A stretch of DNA of 64,000 nt from Senegalimassilia sp003474385 (lineage in GTDB: Bacteria > Actinomycetota > Coriobacteriia > Coriobacteriales > Eggerthellaceae), in the NCBI RefSeq assembly GCF_003474385.1, contig NZ_QUCY01000014.1, positions 9,135 through 73,134 on the forward strand, given 5' to 3'. A program made the translations under genes and the position numbers. Positions 52,001 to 62,978 of this stretch are shown here, in pieces (position 1 is the stretch's first letter; each line of letters opens with the position of its first letter). The notes beneath the pieces are model-generated. The model saw only the letters and a list, made by a program, of their open reading frames with translations, did no database searches and was not told the DNA's origin.

Positions 52001-52472
52001 CCTCATCGAACTGACGGTTATCCAGCAGTTTCGGAATGATGCCCGCGATACACGCAGACGATCCGATAATGCCCTTGCCATACTTCTGCAACATGCTGAA
52101 TGTGGTACGCGGCTTGTAGTAGAAGTTGTCAACATGAGATTCGCTGACCAGGTTCAACAGGTTGTGATAGCCTTCGTTGGTTTTGGCGAGCAGCAGCAAG
52201 TGGTAAAGCTTGGGCTTCACATCCTTGCGAAGCTCCTCGTCGGTGGTGAAATACACTTCGCAGCCGTAAATCGGCTTGACCTTCTTGCCGGTTTCCTTCT
52301 CAACGGCGGCACAAGCATCGCACAGCTCGGGGACGCCCGACATAACGCCATGATCGCTAATGGCGACAGCAGGCATGTCGAGCTCGGCCGCGCGGCGTAC
52401 CATATCCTTGATATGGGTGAGGCCGTCAAGCAACGAGTATTCGGTATGGTTGTGCAAATGAACGAACGCCAT
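49014..52472 (-). CDS. dnaE: DNA polymerase III alpha subunit
   Basis: The replicative polymerase, 1152 residues. The N-terminal PHP domain starts HLHNHTEYSLLDG, with AVAISDHGVMSG. The polymerase palm has GPGRGSAAGSIVAYAMGITD and the catalytic aspartates in PDIDCDFEDERR. The fingers region has FNKSHSAAYSILVMRTAYLKAHYPNEYMAA split by normal spacing. A helix-hairpin-helix and an OB domain (VGMVSNVVTKLTKRGTKMATFDLED) follow. The length is typical for DnaE1. It is followed by its terminator and preceded by that of the atp operon. Confidence 0.97.
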   Translation of the reverse strand: MAFVHLHNHTEYSLLDGLTHIKDMVRRAAELDMPAVAISDHGVMSGVPELCDACAAVEKETGKKVKPIYGCEVYFTTDEELRKDVKPKLYHLLLLAKTNEGYHNLLNLVSESHVDNFYYKPRTTFSMLQKYGKGIIGSSACIAGIIPKLLDNRQFDEAVKWANKFASCFEPGDFYIELQNQGIRTDGGLTQTELNHQLTEVAHRAGLKTIATNDFHYLLQEDAKAQDIMLCIGTGSAVNDTNRMKFENDQFYMKTEEEMREALRDFPEACDTTVEVAEKCNVILERDSILPKFPLPEGETDESWFRHQVLEGMKKRYGDPIPKEPLDRAEYEMSVIIQQGFPAYFLIVQEYLDWARSQGIGVGPGRGSAAGSIVAYAMGITDLEPLSNGLLFERFLSPERVEMPDIDCDFEDERRQEVIEHIREVYGADHVTGVITFGKLQAKNAVRDAARVLDYPYSVGDKICKMIGDELGITIQKALDTNPDLKKAYDTEEDVKAVVDAAQSIEGHVRGEGVHACATIICRDPMADHVPVKRDTKGGGIITQYDGHYTPDLGLLKMDFLGLRTLGVLSRACRNVEMTTGRKIIPEEIPTDDEAAFALMRSGNMDGLFQVEGGLYVSLFARLPPKRFSDIVASIALNRPGPLESGMVDDYVKVASGKTPVHYYDERLRPVLEETYGTMVYQEQIMQVSMVMSGFSAGKADKLRKAMGKKKLDIMRMLQEDWNNGAVENGYSLEIAKKIWDDAEKFAKYAFNKSHSAAYSILVMRTAYLKAHYPNEYMAAVLSSYMGNTDRLIRYISSCNHNGTPVLPPDINSSNAEFTPVENGIRFGLVGVRGVGRNVADEIIEEREKNGPFTSLHDFVNRVDAKCYNRKTLEALIKGGAFDSTGYTRKQLMYFIEETPLLEGAAKRQKDRDRGQVSMFDLFADDADSGFQEDVPAPDGVEWPKRQLLTYEKEIMKIYVSDHPLTPYENYISRITKWQLGDLAERTKEIKSAVFVGMVSNVVTKLTKRGTKMATFDLEDTTGHVECICFKYEENAEAIQEDAIVKIKGKFEHSDRGNQIMVFEAETLELSEEDAKPRQLRLSVPMSDFDQSKSMRLSRILKSYPGRDGVVLFVRQNDGHKFRAELPVTVDAESPIMRSELTDLFGYNVLTA

Positions 52473-52634
52473 GGATGCGCCTCGAATCTTCTCGCAAGTG
52501 ATGTGCTGCGCTTCGGTCAGGCTGGGCGCCGATTGACAGAAGCAGGGTTTTCCGGTTCCTCATGATAGCAGCCTTTAGCGCACGTGTGTTCGAACAAACG
52601 ATGGATTTCGCGCGGGGTTTCATACGGCCATATG

Positions 52635-52668
52635 CAAAACGGCCCCCGCCTTTCGGCGGGAGCCGTTT
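52635..52668 (-). terminator. rho-independent terminator of the atp operon
   Basis: On the minus strand AAACGGCTCCCGCC-GAAA-GGCGGGGGCCGTTT forms a 14-bp stem with one mismatch and continues as TTTTG. It lies 88 bp after the atpC stop codon. Confidence 0.8.
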
Positions 52669-52755
52669 CAGGTGAACAGCCGATGGATACGACCGTCGCG
52701 TTGCCAGCAGTCGCACCAGCGGCCGCGGATTCAGATGTTCAAGCCAACACCCAGG

Positions 52756-53025
52756 CTATGCAGCAACAGGCGTTGCGCTATCGGCAAGGATGATCACCTT
52801 GTCGTCGGTAACCTGCACGTAGCCGCCCTTGACTTCGTAGCGCTGCACGGGGCCGCCCTCTGCAGGCGTCAGGCGGATCTCGCCATCAGCCAGCACGGAC
52901 ACCAACGGAGCGTGACCGGCCAGAAAGCCCATCTCGCCCTCGACGCCCGGGACGACGACCATTTCAACCTCGCAAGCTGCAAGCTTCTCGGCAGGCGTGA
53001 CGATGTCGCACTTGAAGCTAGCCAT
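52756..53025 (-). CDS. atpC: F-type ATP synthase epsilon subunit, short form
   Basis: An 89-residue protein with the beta-sandwich domain of epsilon (FKCDIVTPAEKLAACEVEMVVVPGVEGEMGFLAGHAPLVS, with the GxxGxxGxLxxHxPL pattern) ending at DDKVIILADSATPVAA. The C-terminal two-helix domain found in most bacterial epsilon subunits (total about 130 residues) is absent, and no obvious frameshift restores it downstream. That domain inhibits ATP hydrolysis in many species, so control here must differ. Short epsilons are known in some groups, such as green sulfur bacteria. Confidence 0.9.
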   Translation of the reverse strand: MASFKCDIVTPAEKLAACEVEMVVVPGVEGEMGFLAGHAPLVSVLADGEIRLTPAEGGPVQRYEVKGGYVQVTDDKVIILADSATPVAA

Positions 53026-53026
53026 A

Positions 53027-54481
<1,455 letters not shown>

Positions 54482-55384
54482 TTAATCCTCCAAAGCAGCA
54501 GCGCCACCGACGATTTCCGAAATCTCGGTCGTGATAGCGCCCTGGCGTACGCGGTTATACAATCTGGTCAACGTGTTAACCATCTCGGTGGCATTGTCCG
54601 TTGCCGACATCATGGCGTTGCGGCGTGCGCCCTGCTCAGCAGCTGCCGAGTCGATCAGCGCATGATACAGCGTAGTGCGAACATACGCCGGCAGCAGCTG
54701 GTCAAGAACAGCTTCAGGGCTCGGCTCGAAGATCACATCGCCCTCAAGCTTCTCACCCGCGGACTCGTCAGCGGTCTCAGCCTTAGCGGCTTCGAAGGCC
54801 GACGTGTCGACGGGGAGCAGCAACTCCTCGCGAAGCTGCTGCTCTGCCGAATTCTTAGCGTGGTTGTACACCACGATGACCTCGTCGATCGATCCGTTGG
54901 CGTAAGCATCCACCGCATACGCGGCGATTTCGTCCGCTTCCTCGACCGTAGGGTCGGCGGACTGGCCAGCGAAGGCAAGGACCGGCTCGACACGGCGATA
55001 CGTGTAATAGCCGATGGCCTTCTTGCCGCAGGCAACGACGCTGACCTCAGCGCCGGCCGCCTGCTTGCTCTTCATCAAATGATCGACTTGGCGCAGCACG
55101 TTGCTGTTGAAGCCGCCGGCCAGACCGCGGTCCGACACGACGACGACGATCAGCACGTTCTTGACCTCGTCATGCTTGCGCAACAGCGCATTCTCGGAGC
55201 CACCTACACGCTTGGCAACGTTGGCCAACATTTCGACCATGGACTCGGCGTACGGCGTAGCCGCCGCCACGCGTTCACCGGCAAGGCGGATCTTCGCAGC
55301 AGCAACCATTTCCATGGTACGCGTGATCTGCTTCGTCGAAGAGACGGAGCCGATACGCCTTTCAATGTCGTGAAGGTTGGGCAT
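54482..55384 (-). CDS. atpG: F-type ATP synthase gamma subunit
   Basis: The 300-residue rotor shaft. N-terminal coiled-coil helix DIERRIGSVSSTKQITRTMEMVAAAK and C-terminal helix MMSATDNATEMVNTLTRLYNRVRQGAITTEISEIVGGAAAL are the conserved ends. The central VVVVSDRGLAGGFN matches the family. An acidic insertion around residues 195-225 (AKAETADESAGEKLEGD) is not universal. It directly abuts atpD. Confidence 0.97.
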   Translation of the reverse strand: MPNLHDIERRIGSVSSTKQITRTMEMVAAAKIRLAGERVAAATPYAESMVEMLANVAKRVGGSENALLRKHDEVKNVLIVVVVSDRGLAGGFNSNVLRQVDHLMKSKQAAGAEVSVVACGKKAIGYYTYRRVEPVLAFAGQSADPTVEEADEIAAYAVDAYANGSIDEVIVVYNHAKNSAEQQLREELLLPVDTSAFEAAKAETADESAGEKLEGDVIFEPSPEAVLDQLLPAYVRTTLYHALIDSAAAEQGARRNAMMSATDNATEMVNTLTRLYNRVRQGAITTEISEIVGGAAALED

Positions 55385-55395
55385 CTCTACCTACC

Positions 55396-56960
<1,565 letters not shown>

Positions 56961-56967
<7 letters not shown>

Positions 56968-57539
56968 TCACCTCCATCTGTGGAATGTTTCAGCACGTTG
57001 CGAGCTGCCTCAAGCTGCGACGTCATGCTGGCGTCGATTCGCTTGCCGTTGGCGCTCATCAAAATGCCGCCGATCAGGGACTTGTCGATGTTTTCACGCA
57101 ATACGACTTTGGTGCCCAAGTCGGCTTCGGCTTTCTTCGTAATAACCTCGCGCAGGTGATCGTCGAGCGGCACGACGGTGGTTACGTCGACCACGGTGAC
57201 GTTCAGCTTGCGTTCGACCTGCTCTCCGTAGCTCTCCCATACGCGCGAGAGCAACGCGAAGTCCCCGCGCTCGGCCATGACGGCCAAGACATCGATAAGG
57301 ACCGGATGTGCCTGCGCGAACACGTTGCGCGCAAGGCTGTTCCTCTGCTCGGGCGTATAAGAGCTGTCTTGCAAAGAGCTAGAGAGATCCATGTTCGAAC
57401 GCATAATGCGGATAATGCACTCGGCTTGGTCGCGAACCTCCAGCACCGCATCCTGGCCGCCAGCCGCTAAAGCGGCATCTAGCAGAACGGATGCATAGGT
57501 TGCAACCTTTTCCTTTTGAACATGGCGGTTAGTTGGCAT
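56961..57539 (-). CDS. atpH: F-type ATP synthase delta subunit
   Basis: A 192-residue stator subunit linking F1 to subunit b. It is helical at the N-terminus (TYASVLLDAALAAGGQDAVLEVRDQ) and has the conserved C-terminal EADLGTKVVLRENIDKSLIGGILMSANGKRIDASMTSQLEAAR, here with the GGxxIxxGxxxxDxS pattern. It overlaps atpF by 11 bp and atpA by 7 bp. Confidence 0.95.
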
Positions 57540-58137
57540 TGAAACTGCCCGCCTCGTTCACGTAGCGCTCGATGATCTTGCGGTGCTCGTCATCGTTGAG
57601 ATCCTCGCCGATCAGGCGGGAAGCCACGGCGACGGACAGGTCGGCCACCGAACCCTGGAGCTCGGCGATAGCGGCCTTCTTGTCAGCCTCGATGGCAGCA
57701 TGGGCCTTCTCGATCATACCGGCAGCCTCAGCCTGGGCCTTGGCGGTGATATCGGCCTTGACAGCCTCGCCCGTCTTCTTGGCGTCGGCGATGATCTGCG
57801 CGGACTGCGCCTTGGTTTCCTCCAGCTGGCGCTTGTACTCGGCGAGCACGCGCTCGCTTTCAACGCGAGCGTTCTCGGACTGCTCGAGAGCGTCCTTGAT
57901 GGTGGTCTCGCGCTTGACAAGCATGCCCTCGAACAGCGGCCAACCGAATTTCGCCAGGATGATCCACAAGATGATGAACGCAACGAGCATGGGGATGAAC
58001 TCATCCATCTGCGGCAGGATAGCCGCAACGCCGCTGCCTTCATCGGCAAATGCCTGAGCAGGAAGCATAGCGCTTGCCGCGCCGAATGCGACGGCTGCGC
58101 TGCCGCAACCACGGAGCACTTTGTTCTTAACGTTCAA
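57529..58137 (-). CDS. atpF: F-type ATP synthase b subunit with N-terminal signal-like extension
   Basis: A 202-residue subunit b. The membrane helix is about residues 46-66 (FIPMLVAFIILWIILAKFGWP), followed by the long dimerisation helix with the typical heptads. Ahead of it is an unusual segment: positively charged start, hydrophobic stretch GCGSAAVAFGAASAMLP and AQAFA-DE, which looks like a Sec signal peptide with cleavage after Ala31. Most AtpF start directly with the membrane helix. The start is TTG at 58137 with AAAGGAGG 8 bases upstream. Confidence 0.94.
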   Translation of the reverse strand: MNVKNKVLRGCGSAAVAFGAASAMLPAQAFADEGSGVAAILPQMDEFIPMLVAFIILWIILAKFGWPLFEGMLVKRETTIKDALEQSENARVESERVLAEYKRQLEETKAQSAQIIADAKKTGEAVKADITAKAQAEAAGMIEKAHAAIEADKKAAIAELQGSVADLSVAVASRLIGEDLNDDEHRKIIERYVNEAGSFNAN

Positions 58138-58189
58138 CTCGCTTGCCTCCTTTCCTTAGCTTATAGGTCTTGCTTGAGTCGAAAACCTG

Positions 58190-58402
58190 TTAGCCAATGA
58201 AGAAGAGGACCAGGCCCAGCAGTGCCAGAGCCTCGGACATAGCAGCGCCGATGAAGAAGTAGCCCATCAGGGTGCCCTTCATCTCAGGCTGGCGTGCAGC
58301 GGACACGCACAGGCCGTACGTTGCAACGCCGATGCCGATGCCGGGGCCGATGGCGGCGAGGCCATAGCCGACGACCTTCAGCGCAGCGAGCGTGATTTCC
58401 AT
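58190..58402 (-). CDS. atpE: F-type ATP synthase c subunit
   Basis: A 70-residue hairpin of two membrane helices. The first has GPGIGIGVATYG, the polar loop is ARQPEMKG, and the ion-binding carboxylate is Glu57 in AMSEALALLG. The Gln of sodium-type c subunits is Ile here (GIGIG) and the residue after Glu is Ala rather than Ser, so the ring is predicted to carry protons. ATG 58402 follows a very strong AAGGAGG. Longer in-frame starts are unlikely. Confidence 0.97.
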   Translation of the reverse strand: MEITLAALKVVGYGLAAIGPGIGIGVATYGLCVSAARQPEMKGTLMGYFFIGAAMSEALALLGLVLFFIG

Positions 58403-58526
58403 AATTACCTCCTTCGTTGAACCCGGAGCCTTCTCCGCGCTCATGCCAATATGCCCAAGCTGATCTATTCATGTCAGCTGTGGTGCCAAACAGAACAGGT
58501 GGCGGCTTGCGCCGCCGGTCCGCGCA

Positions 58527-59315
58527 TCAGTGGGGATGAACCGCCATGCCGATGTAGGAAGCGGACAGGATGGTGAATACGTATGCCTGAAGGAACGCCA
58601 CCAGGCACTCCATGGCATACATGAGGACCAGCAAAACGAACCATGCGACAGCAGGCAGCGCGGTAACGAAGTCCATGCTGAAAACAGCCTGCTGCAGGAA
58701 CACGGTGGTTGCCAAAGAGAACACGGCCAGGACCATATGGCCTGCCAGCATGTTGCCGTAAAGACGAACGGCCAGCGTCAACACGCGGATGACCATGGAG
58801 AAGAACTCCAGGAACCAGATGATCGGGACCATGGGGCCGGGAACACCGGAGGGCACGAGGCTCTTGATGTAGCCGAACACGCCCAGCGTCTTCAGGCCGT
58901 AGAAGTTGAAGTACACGAACGAGATGGCAGCGAGCGCCCACGTGATGGAGATGGTGCCCGTGGTGGCCTTCGCACCCGGGATCAGACCCACGACGTTAGC
59001 GATGAGGATGAAGAAGAACAGCGTGCACAAAAACGGGATGTGCTTCTTGAAACCCTCACCGATAACGTCCTGGCCGATGCTCGTGTTCACGAAGTCGTAG
59101 CCATACTCGACGGTGTTCAGGAACTTGTTCTTCGGGACCAGCTGAAGCTTGCGGCCTCCGACCAGAACAACCATCAGCACCAACGCCAAAATGAAGAACA
59201 TGTACAGCGTGTACTGGCTGATGTCCCAACCGCCGATAGAGAATACGGTGTGGGAATCGAAAGTTTCGGAGAGGTGCCGTGCCTCTTCGACGAACTTGTT
59301 GAGCGCCTCGCCCAT
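58527..59315 (-). CDS. atpB: F-type ATP synthase a subunit
   Basis: A 262-residue membrane subunit with five to six helices that forms the proton half-channels. The essential Arg is in LTLAVRLYGNMLAGHM, and FVNTSIGQDVIGEGFKKHIPFLCTLFFFI is the expected N-terminal segment. The last helices, LLVLMYAMECLVAFLQAYVFTILSASYIGMAVHPH, are typical. It lies 82 bp upstream of atpE. Confidence 0.97.
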   Translation of the reverse strand: MGEALNKFVEEARHLSETFDSHTVFSIGGWDISQYTLYMFFILALVLMVVLVGGRKLQLVPKNKFLNTVEYGYDFVNTSIGQDVIGEGFKKHIPFLCTLFFFILIANVVGLIPGAKATTGTISITWALAAISFVYFNFYGLKTLGVFGYIKSLVPSGVPGPMVPIIWFLEFFSMVIRVLTLAVRLYGNMLAGHMVLAVFSLATTVFLQQAVFSMDFVTALPAVAWFVLLVLMYAMECLVAFLQAYVFTILSASYIGMAVHPH

Positions 59316-59355
59316 CTCAGATCATCCCAGCCTTTCCAATAAACGAATCCGACAA

Positions 59356-59655
59356 TTACCGTGCCACGTTTTTACGCCACACGTACACTGCGGTACAAAC
59401 GATAAGCGAAACGATTTCGGCCATGCCGAAGGGAAACACCGACGGATGCGCGACGAGCGCACATACGATCAACGCGACCGCAACGACCACAAGAGACACG
59501 AACGTGCCCCCCAGGCCGTAAAGCGCCGCATTGGCGACCGATACCGAAGGATGCTTCCGAGCCAAACGCAGAGCCGCGAACAACGGCAGAAAGCCGATAA
59601 AACCGGTTATGGCACCGATAAGGATGGCAGCAACCATTACCTGCGTTTCACCCAA
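59356..59655 (-). CDS. AtpI-like small membrane protein
   Basis: A 99-residue protein with three hydrophobic stretches (residues 7-27, 43-67 and 74-92). Its location directly before atpB matches the AtpI or subunit-i position, a factor that helps assemble the c-ring. Sequence similarity is not obvious, so the name is based on place and topology. The start could be TTG at 59655 or ATG six codons later. It is followed by atpB at 40 bp. Confidence 0.65.
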   Translation of the reverse strand: MGETQVMVAAILIGAITGFIGFLPLFAALRLARKHPSVSVANAALYGLGGTFVSLVVVAVALIVCALVAHPSVFPFGMAEIVSLIVCTAVYVWRKNVAR

Positions 59656-59844
59656 ACCTTTCGTTAATCAAGATTCCCGCATAAAAAACCAGAGCTAATG
59701 ATAACGTAGAACCACTCAGGCCCCCTCTAAACTCCGCAATCGCCACAAAACGTTGGCAAACGGCGTGATTTTATTCGATTTTGCAGACTATTTACCCAGT
59801 TCTACTTTTTCTCTTATTAACAAAACCGCGATAGTGTTCAGTTT

Positions 59845-60330
59845 TTATGCATTTGCATTATTTTGCATAGAGTCATCGTATACACGCAGCTTGATGCCCG
59901 CTTCGCGAAGCATGGACATCGCCAATTCATCTGGATAGGGGTTCGAATAGATGATTTCCTCGATATCGGCGTTGATGAGCATCTTCGCGCACACCACGCA
60001 TGGCTGGGTGGTAATGTAAATCGAGGCGCCCGTGATATTGATACCATAACGTGCAGCCTGGATGATCGCATTCTGCTCCGCATGCAATCCCCGGCAAATC
60101 TCGTGACGCTGGCCGCTTGGCACCCCCAGCTGCTGACGCAAGCAGCCCGTTTCCGCACAGTGAGCCAGCCCCGTGGGAACGCCGTTGTAACCTGTGGCAA
60201 GGATCCTGCGATCTTTGACGATGATCGCGCCCACGGCGCGGCGAAGGCACGTGGTGCGCGTAGCGACCTCGTTGGCAAGCGTCATGAAATACTCGTCCCA
60301 GCTTGGACGGCGATCAGTGCTCCCGGGCAT
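59845..60330 (-). CDS. deoxycytidylate deaminase-like protein (ComEB family)
   Basis: A 161-residue zinc-dependent deaminase. The zinc His and catalytic Glu are in GLHAEQNAI, and the Cys pair in TTQPCVVCAKMLI. N-terminal RRPSWDEYFMTLANEVATRTTCLRRAVGA is typical of dCMP deaminases, which turn dCMP into dUMP for thymidylate synthesis. ATG at 60330 follows GGAGGGG; a longer start at 60366 is less likely. It lies downstream of glyA, which also feeds one-carbon units to thymidylate synthesis. Confidence 0.9.
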   Translation of the reverse strand: MPGSTDRRPSWDEYFMTLANEVATRTTCLRRAVGAIIVKDRRILATGYNGVPTGLAHCAETGCLRQQLGVPSGQRHEICRGLHAEQNAIIQAARYGINITGASIYITTQPCVVCAKMLINADIEEIIYSNPYPDELAMSMLREAGIKLRVYDDSMQNNANA

Positions 60331-60351
60331 CGGCCCCTCCCCTTCCATGCA

Positions 60352-60388
60352 CCAACGGCCGGGCAAGGACTCCTTGCCCGGCCGTTGG
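60352..60388. repeat. perfect long palindrome between glyA and the deaminase gene
   Basis: CCAACGGCCGGGCAAGGA and its exact reverse complement flank a single base, giving an 18-bp stem with at most a 3-5 base loop. No T-run follows on the minus strand, so it is either a transcript end without U-tract, a stabilising hairpin, or a protein-binding site. Confidence 0.85.
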
Positions 60389-60408
60389 CTTATACCTTTT
60401 GTTTACTG

Positions 60409-61665
60409 TTAATACTCCAAGCCAGGATACAGCGGATGCTTCTCCAGCATGGCATCGATCTTCGCCTTGACGCCTGCCAGCTTCGCCTCATCTGCGGCGT
60501 TGAACACGGTTGCAGCGATGCACTGGCCCACCTCGTAGAAATCCTCTTTGGTAAACCCACGGCTGGTGGCGGCGGCGCTGCCCACACGGATACCGCTGGC
60601 AACGAACGGGCTGCGCTGCTCGTTGGGGATGGTGTTCTTGTTCACCGTCAGGCCGACGCTTTCCAAGAGCTTCTCGGCATCCTTGCCGGTGACATCGGCG
60701 GGAGTCAAGTCGACCAGACACAGATGGTTGTCCGTTCCGCCCGACACCAAACGCAGGCCGCCATCGGTCATGCCCTGACCCATTGCAGCGGCGTTCTCCA
60801 CCACATGGTTGATGTATTCCTTGAAAGCCGGCTGCAGGGCCTCGCCGAAGGCAACGGCCTTGCCAGCGATAACATGCATGAGCGGGCCGCCCTGGCTACC
60901 CGGGAACACGGCAGAATTGATCTTCTTGAACAGGTCCTCATCGTTCGTGAGTATGAAGCCGCCGCGCGGACCACGAAGGGTCTTATGGCTGGTGGACGTG
61001 ACGATGTCCGCATAAGGAACCGGGGAAGGATGCGCGCCCGTGGCAACCAGGCCGGCGATATGGGCCATGTCGATCATAAGGTATGCGCCGACTTCATGCG
61101 CGATCTGCGCCATACGCTCGAAGTCGATGATGCGCGGATAGGCAGAGGCGCCGCCGACGATAAGCTTAGGCTGATGCTCTTTCGCCAGCTTCTCCATCTC
61201 GTCGTAATCGATGGTCTCGGTTTCGGGATCAACGCCATAAGAAACGACGTTGTACAGCTTGCCGGAGAAGTTCGCCGGGCTGCCATGGGTCAGGTGGCCG
61301 CCGTTATCCAGGCTCATGCCCATAACCGTATCACCCGGCTTCACCGTGGCGAAATATGCGGCGAGGTTGGCATTTGCACCGGAGTGCGGCTGGACGTTCG
61401 CAAACTTTGCACCGTACAGCTTGCAAGCGCGCTCGCGTGCAAGGTTCTCGACGATATCGACCTTCTCGCAACCGCCGTAATAACGCTTTCCCGGCAAGCC
61501 TTCGGCGTACTTGTTCGTAAGAACGCTGCCCATGGCCTCCATCACGGCTTGAGACGTGAAGTTCTCGGATGCGATCAACTCGACGGACGAACGCTGACGA
61601 GACAGCTCTTGCCCAAGCGCGCTTGCCACTTCCGGATCGGTTTGCTTCACATGATCGATAGCCAT
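60409..61665 (-). CDS. glyA: serine hydroxymethyltransferase
   Basis: A 418-residue PLP enzyme that interconverts serine and glycine and supplies methylene-tetrahydrofolate. Landmarks are ELIASENFTSQAVMEAMGS, NKYAEGLPGKRYYGG, DMAHIAGLVATG, and the PLP lysine in TSTSHKTLRGPRGG, followed by FPGSQGGP. ATG at 61665 follows GAAGGG. The longer upstream reading lacks support. Confidence 0.97.
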   Translation of the reverse strand: MAIDHVKQTDPEVASALGQELSRQRSSVELIASENFTSQAVMEAMGSVLTNKYAEGLPGKRYYGGCEKVDIVENLARERACKLYGAKFANVQPHSGANANLAAYFATVKPGDTVMGMSLDNGGHLTHGSPANFSGKLYNVVSYGVDPETETIDYDEMEKLAKEHQPKLIVGGASAYPRIIDFERMAQIAHEVGAYLMIDMAHIAGLVATGAHPSPVPYADIVTSTSHKTLRGPRGGFILTNDEDLFKKINSAVFPGSQGGPLMHVIAGKAVAFGEALQPAFKEYINHVVENAAAMGQGMTDGGLRLVSGGTDNHLCLVDLTPADVTGKDAEKLLESVGLTVNKNTIPNEQRSPFVASGIRVGSAAATSRGFTKEDFYEVGQCIAATVFNAADEAKLAGVKAKIDAMLEKHPLYPGLEY

Positions 61666-61779
61666 GAGGACACCCTTCCAATTGATTAATCGTTGCAAAC
61701 TGTACTCTAGCACATACCGCGCAGCCCCACAGGGTATGCACATCCTCGCAATCATCCGGTAACGATACGACCCTAAACG

Positions 61780-61810
61780 GAAAAACGGCCGACGAAACGT
61801 CGACCGTTTT
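61780..61810 (-). terminator. rho-independent terminator of rpiB
   Basis: On the minus strand AAAACGGTCGACG-TTT-CGTCGGCCGTTTT forms a 13-bp stem with one mismatch and continues with T residues. It begins 25 bp after the rpiB stop codon. Confidence 0.85.
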
Positions 61811-61835
61811 CAGTGAGTGAAGTCATTGATTGCCG

Positions 61836-62276
61836 CTATTTTCCCTCGAGCGCCATGATCTTCTCAACACGACCTGCATGACGTCCTCCGCCGAACTCGG
61901 TGGAAAGGAACGCCTTCAAGATCTCCTTGTTGGCCGACAGATCGACGAAGCGACCGGAAAGCGTGATGACGTTTGCATCGTTATGCTCACGGCACAGCGC
62001 AGCGAAAGCGGGAGACACGATATTTGCAGCACGAATCCCATCAACCTTATTTGCGGCGATAGCCATGCCGATGCCAGTGCCGCACACCAACACCCCGCGT
62101 TCAGCGTCACCGTTGACAACATCATTGGCAACGACCTTGGCGAAATCCGGGTAGTCGACACGATCATCGCAATCCGGCCCGCGATCGATAACGTTATGAC
62201 CAAGTTCCTTCAAGTACGCAGCCAGCAACTGCTTCTGATCAAAACCTGCATGGTCGCTTGCAATGCTGATATTCAT
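61836..62276 (-). CDS. rpiB: ribose-5-phosphate isomerase B
   Basis: A 146-residue RpiB/LacA-fold isomerase, interconverting ribose-5-phosphate and ribulose-5-phosphate. It begins ISIASDHAGFDQKQLLAAYL, with RVDYPDFAKVVA and the catalytic Cys in VLVCGTGIGMAIAANKVDGIRAA. The arginine in SRHNDAN-like CREHNDANVITL binds phosphate. ATG at 62276 is used; the longer reading adds residues without a ribosome binding site. The gene lies 93 bp after tsaC-like. Confidence 0.95.
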   Translation of the reverse strand: MNISIASDHAGFDQKQLLAAYLKELGHNVIDRGPDCDDRVDYPDFAKVVANDVVNGDAERGVLVCGTGIGMAIAANKVDGIRAANIVSPAFAALCREHNDANVITLSGRFVDLSANKEILKAFLSTEFGGGRHAGRVEKIMALEGK

Positions 62277-62369
62277 GTATCTACGCCTTCCACTGATAGA
62301 TGCCTGCATAGCTGATGGTACACCCGCATATGTTGTCGCACCTGCTCAAATACATTACCCACGCAATCC

Positions 62370-62978
62370 TTATGATTGAACCGCGATGTCGTCAAAGGAG
62401 ATTCCGCCTTCGCGAACGACCCTCAAACCTCCGCCAGTGCAGTCGACAACCGTAGACGCCACGCCGCTGTGCAACGATTCAATGGGATCTCGCAAAGCGC
62501 ACCCCACCCTTGCGAGCAATTCCGCATCAAGCGACTCAAATCGAGACACCGCGGCTCTACCGCTGATGTTAGCAGACGTCGTGGCAAGCGGGCTTCCAAC
62601 ACGGCGAATCAGAGCAAGCGTTGTTTCGTTGGCAGGCATACGCAGCCCAATGGTGCCCGACTCCGATCGATAAGATACCGGCACTGAATCCGAGGCTTCA
62701 ACGATAACGGTAAGGGCACCCGGCCAAAACCGCTGAACAAGCTGACAAACAGCAGAGGGAAGATTCTTACCATACCGCTGCAGATCGTCAATCGACCCAA
62801 CAAGCCAAGCGATAGGCTTTCCAGCGTCTCTTTGCTTAATAGCAAAGAGAACATCCGGCCCAGAAGCTGCGTGAACAGCAACACCCACACCATAAACTGT
62901 ATCGGTCGGGAATATGCAAGGTCGACCGTCTCCCAAGGCCACAGCAGCATCCTCCAAGGTGTCCGGCACCACAGTCAT
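62370..62978 (-). CDS. L-threonylcarbamoyladenylate synthase (Sua5/YciO/YrdC family)
   Basis: A 202-residue protein that makes threonylcarbamoyl-AMP from threonine, bicarbonate and ATP for t6A37 modification of tRNA. The nucleotide-binding motif PTDTVYGVGVAVHA, the segment IKQRDAGKPIAWLV (K-R-x-x-x-K-P), RFWPGALTVIVE, IGLRMPAN and LATTSANISG are all present. It lacks the Sua5 C-terminal domain, so it is of the YrdC/TsaC length class. ATG at 62978 follows GGGGG. The other t6A genes are not in the window. Confidence 0.92.
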   Translation of the reverse strand: MTVVPDTLEDAAVALGDGRPCIFPTDTVYGVGVAVHAASGPDVLFAIKQRDAGKPIAWLVGSIDDLQRYGKNLPSAVCQLVQRFWPGALTVIVEASDSVPVSYRSESGTIGLRMPANETTLALIRRVGSPLATTSANISGRAAVSRFESLDAELLARVGCALRDPIESLHSGVASTVVDCTGGGLRVVREGGISFDDIAVQS

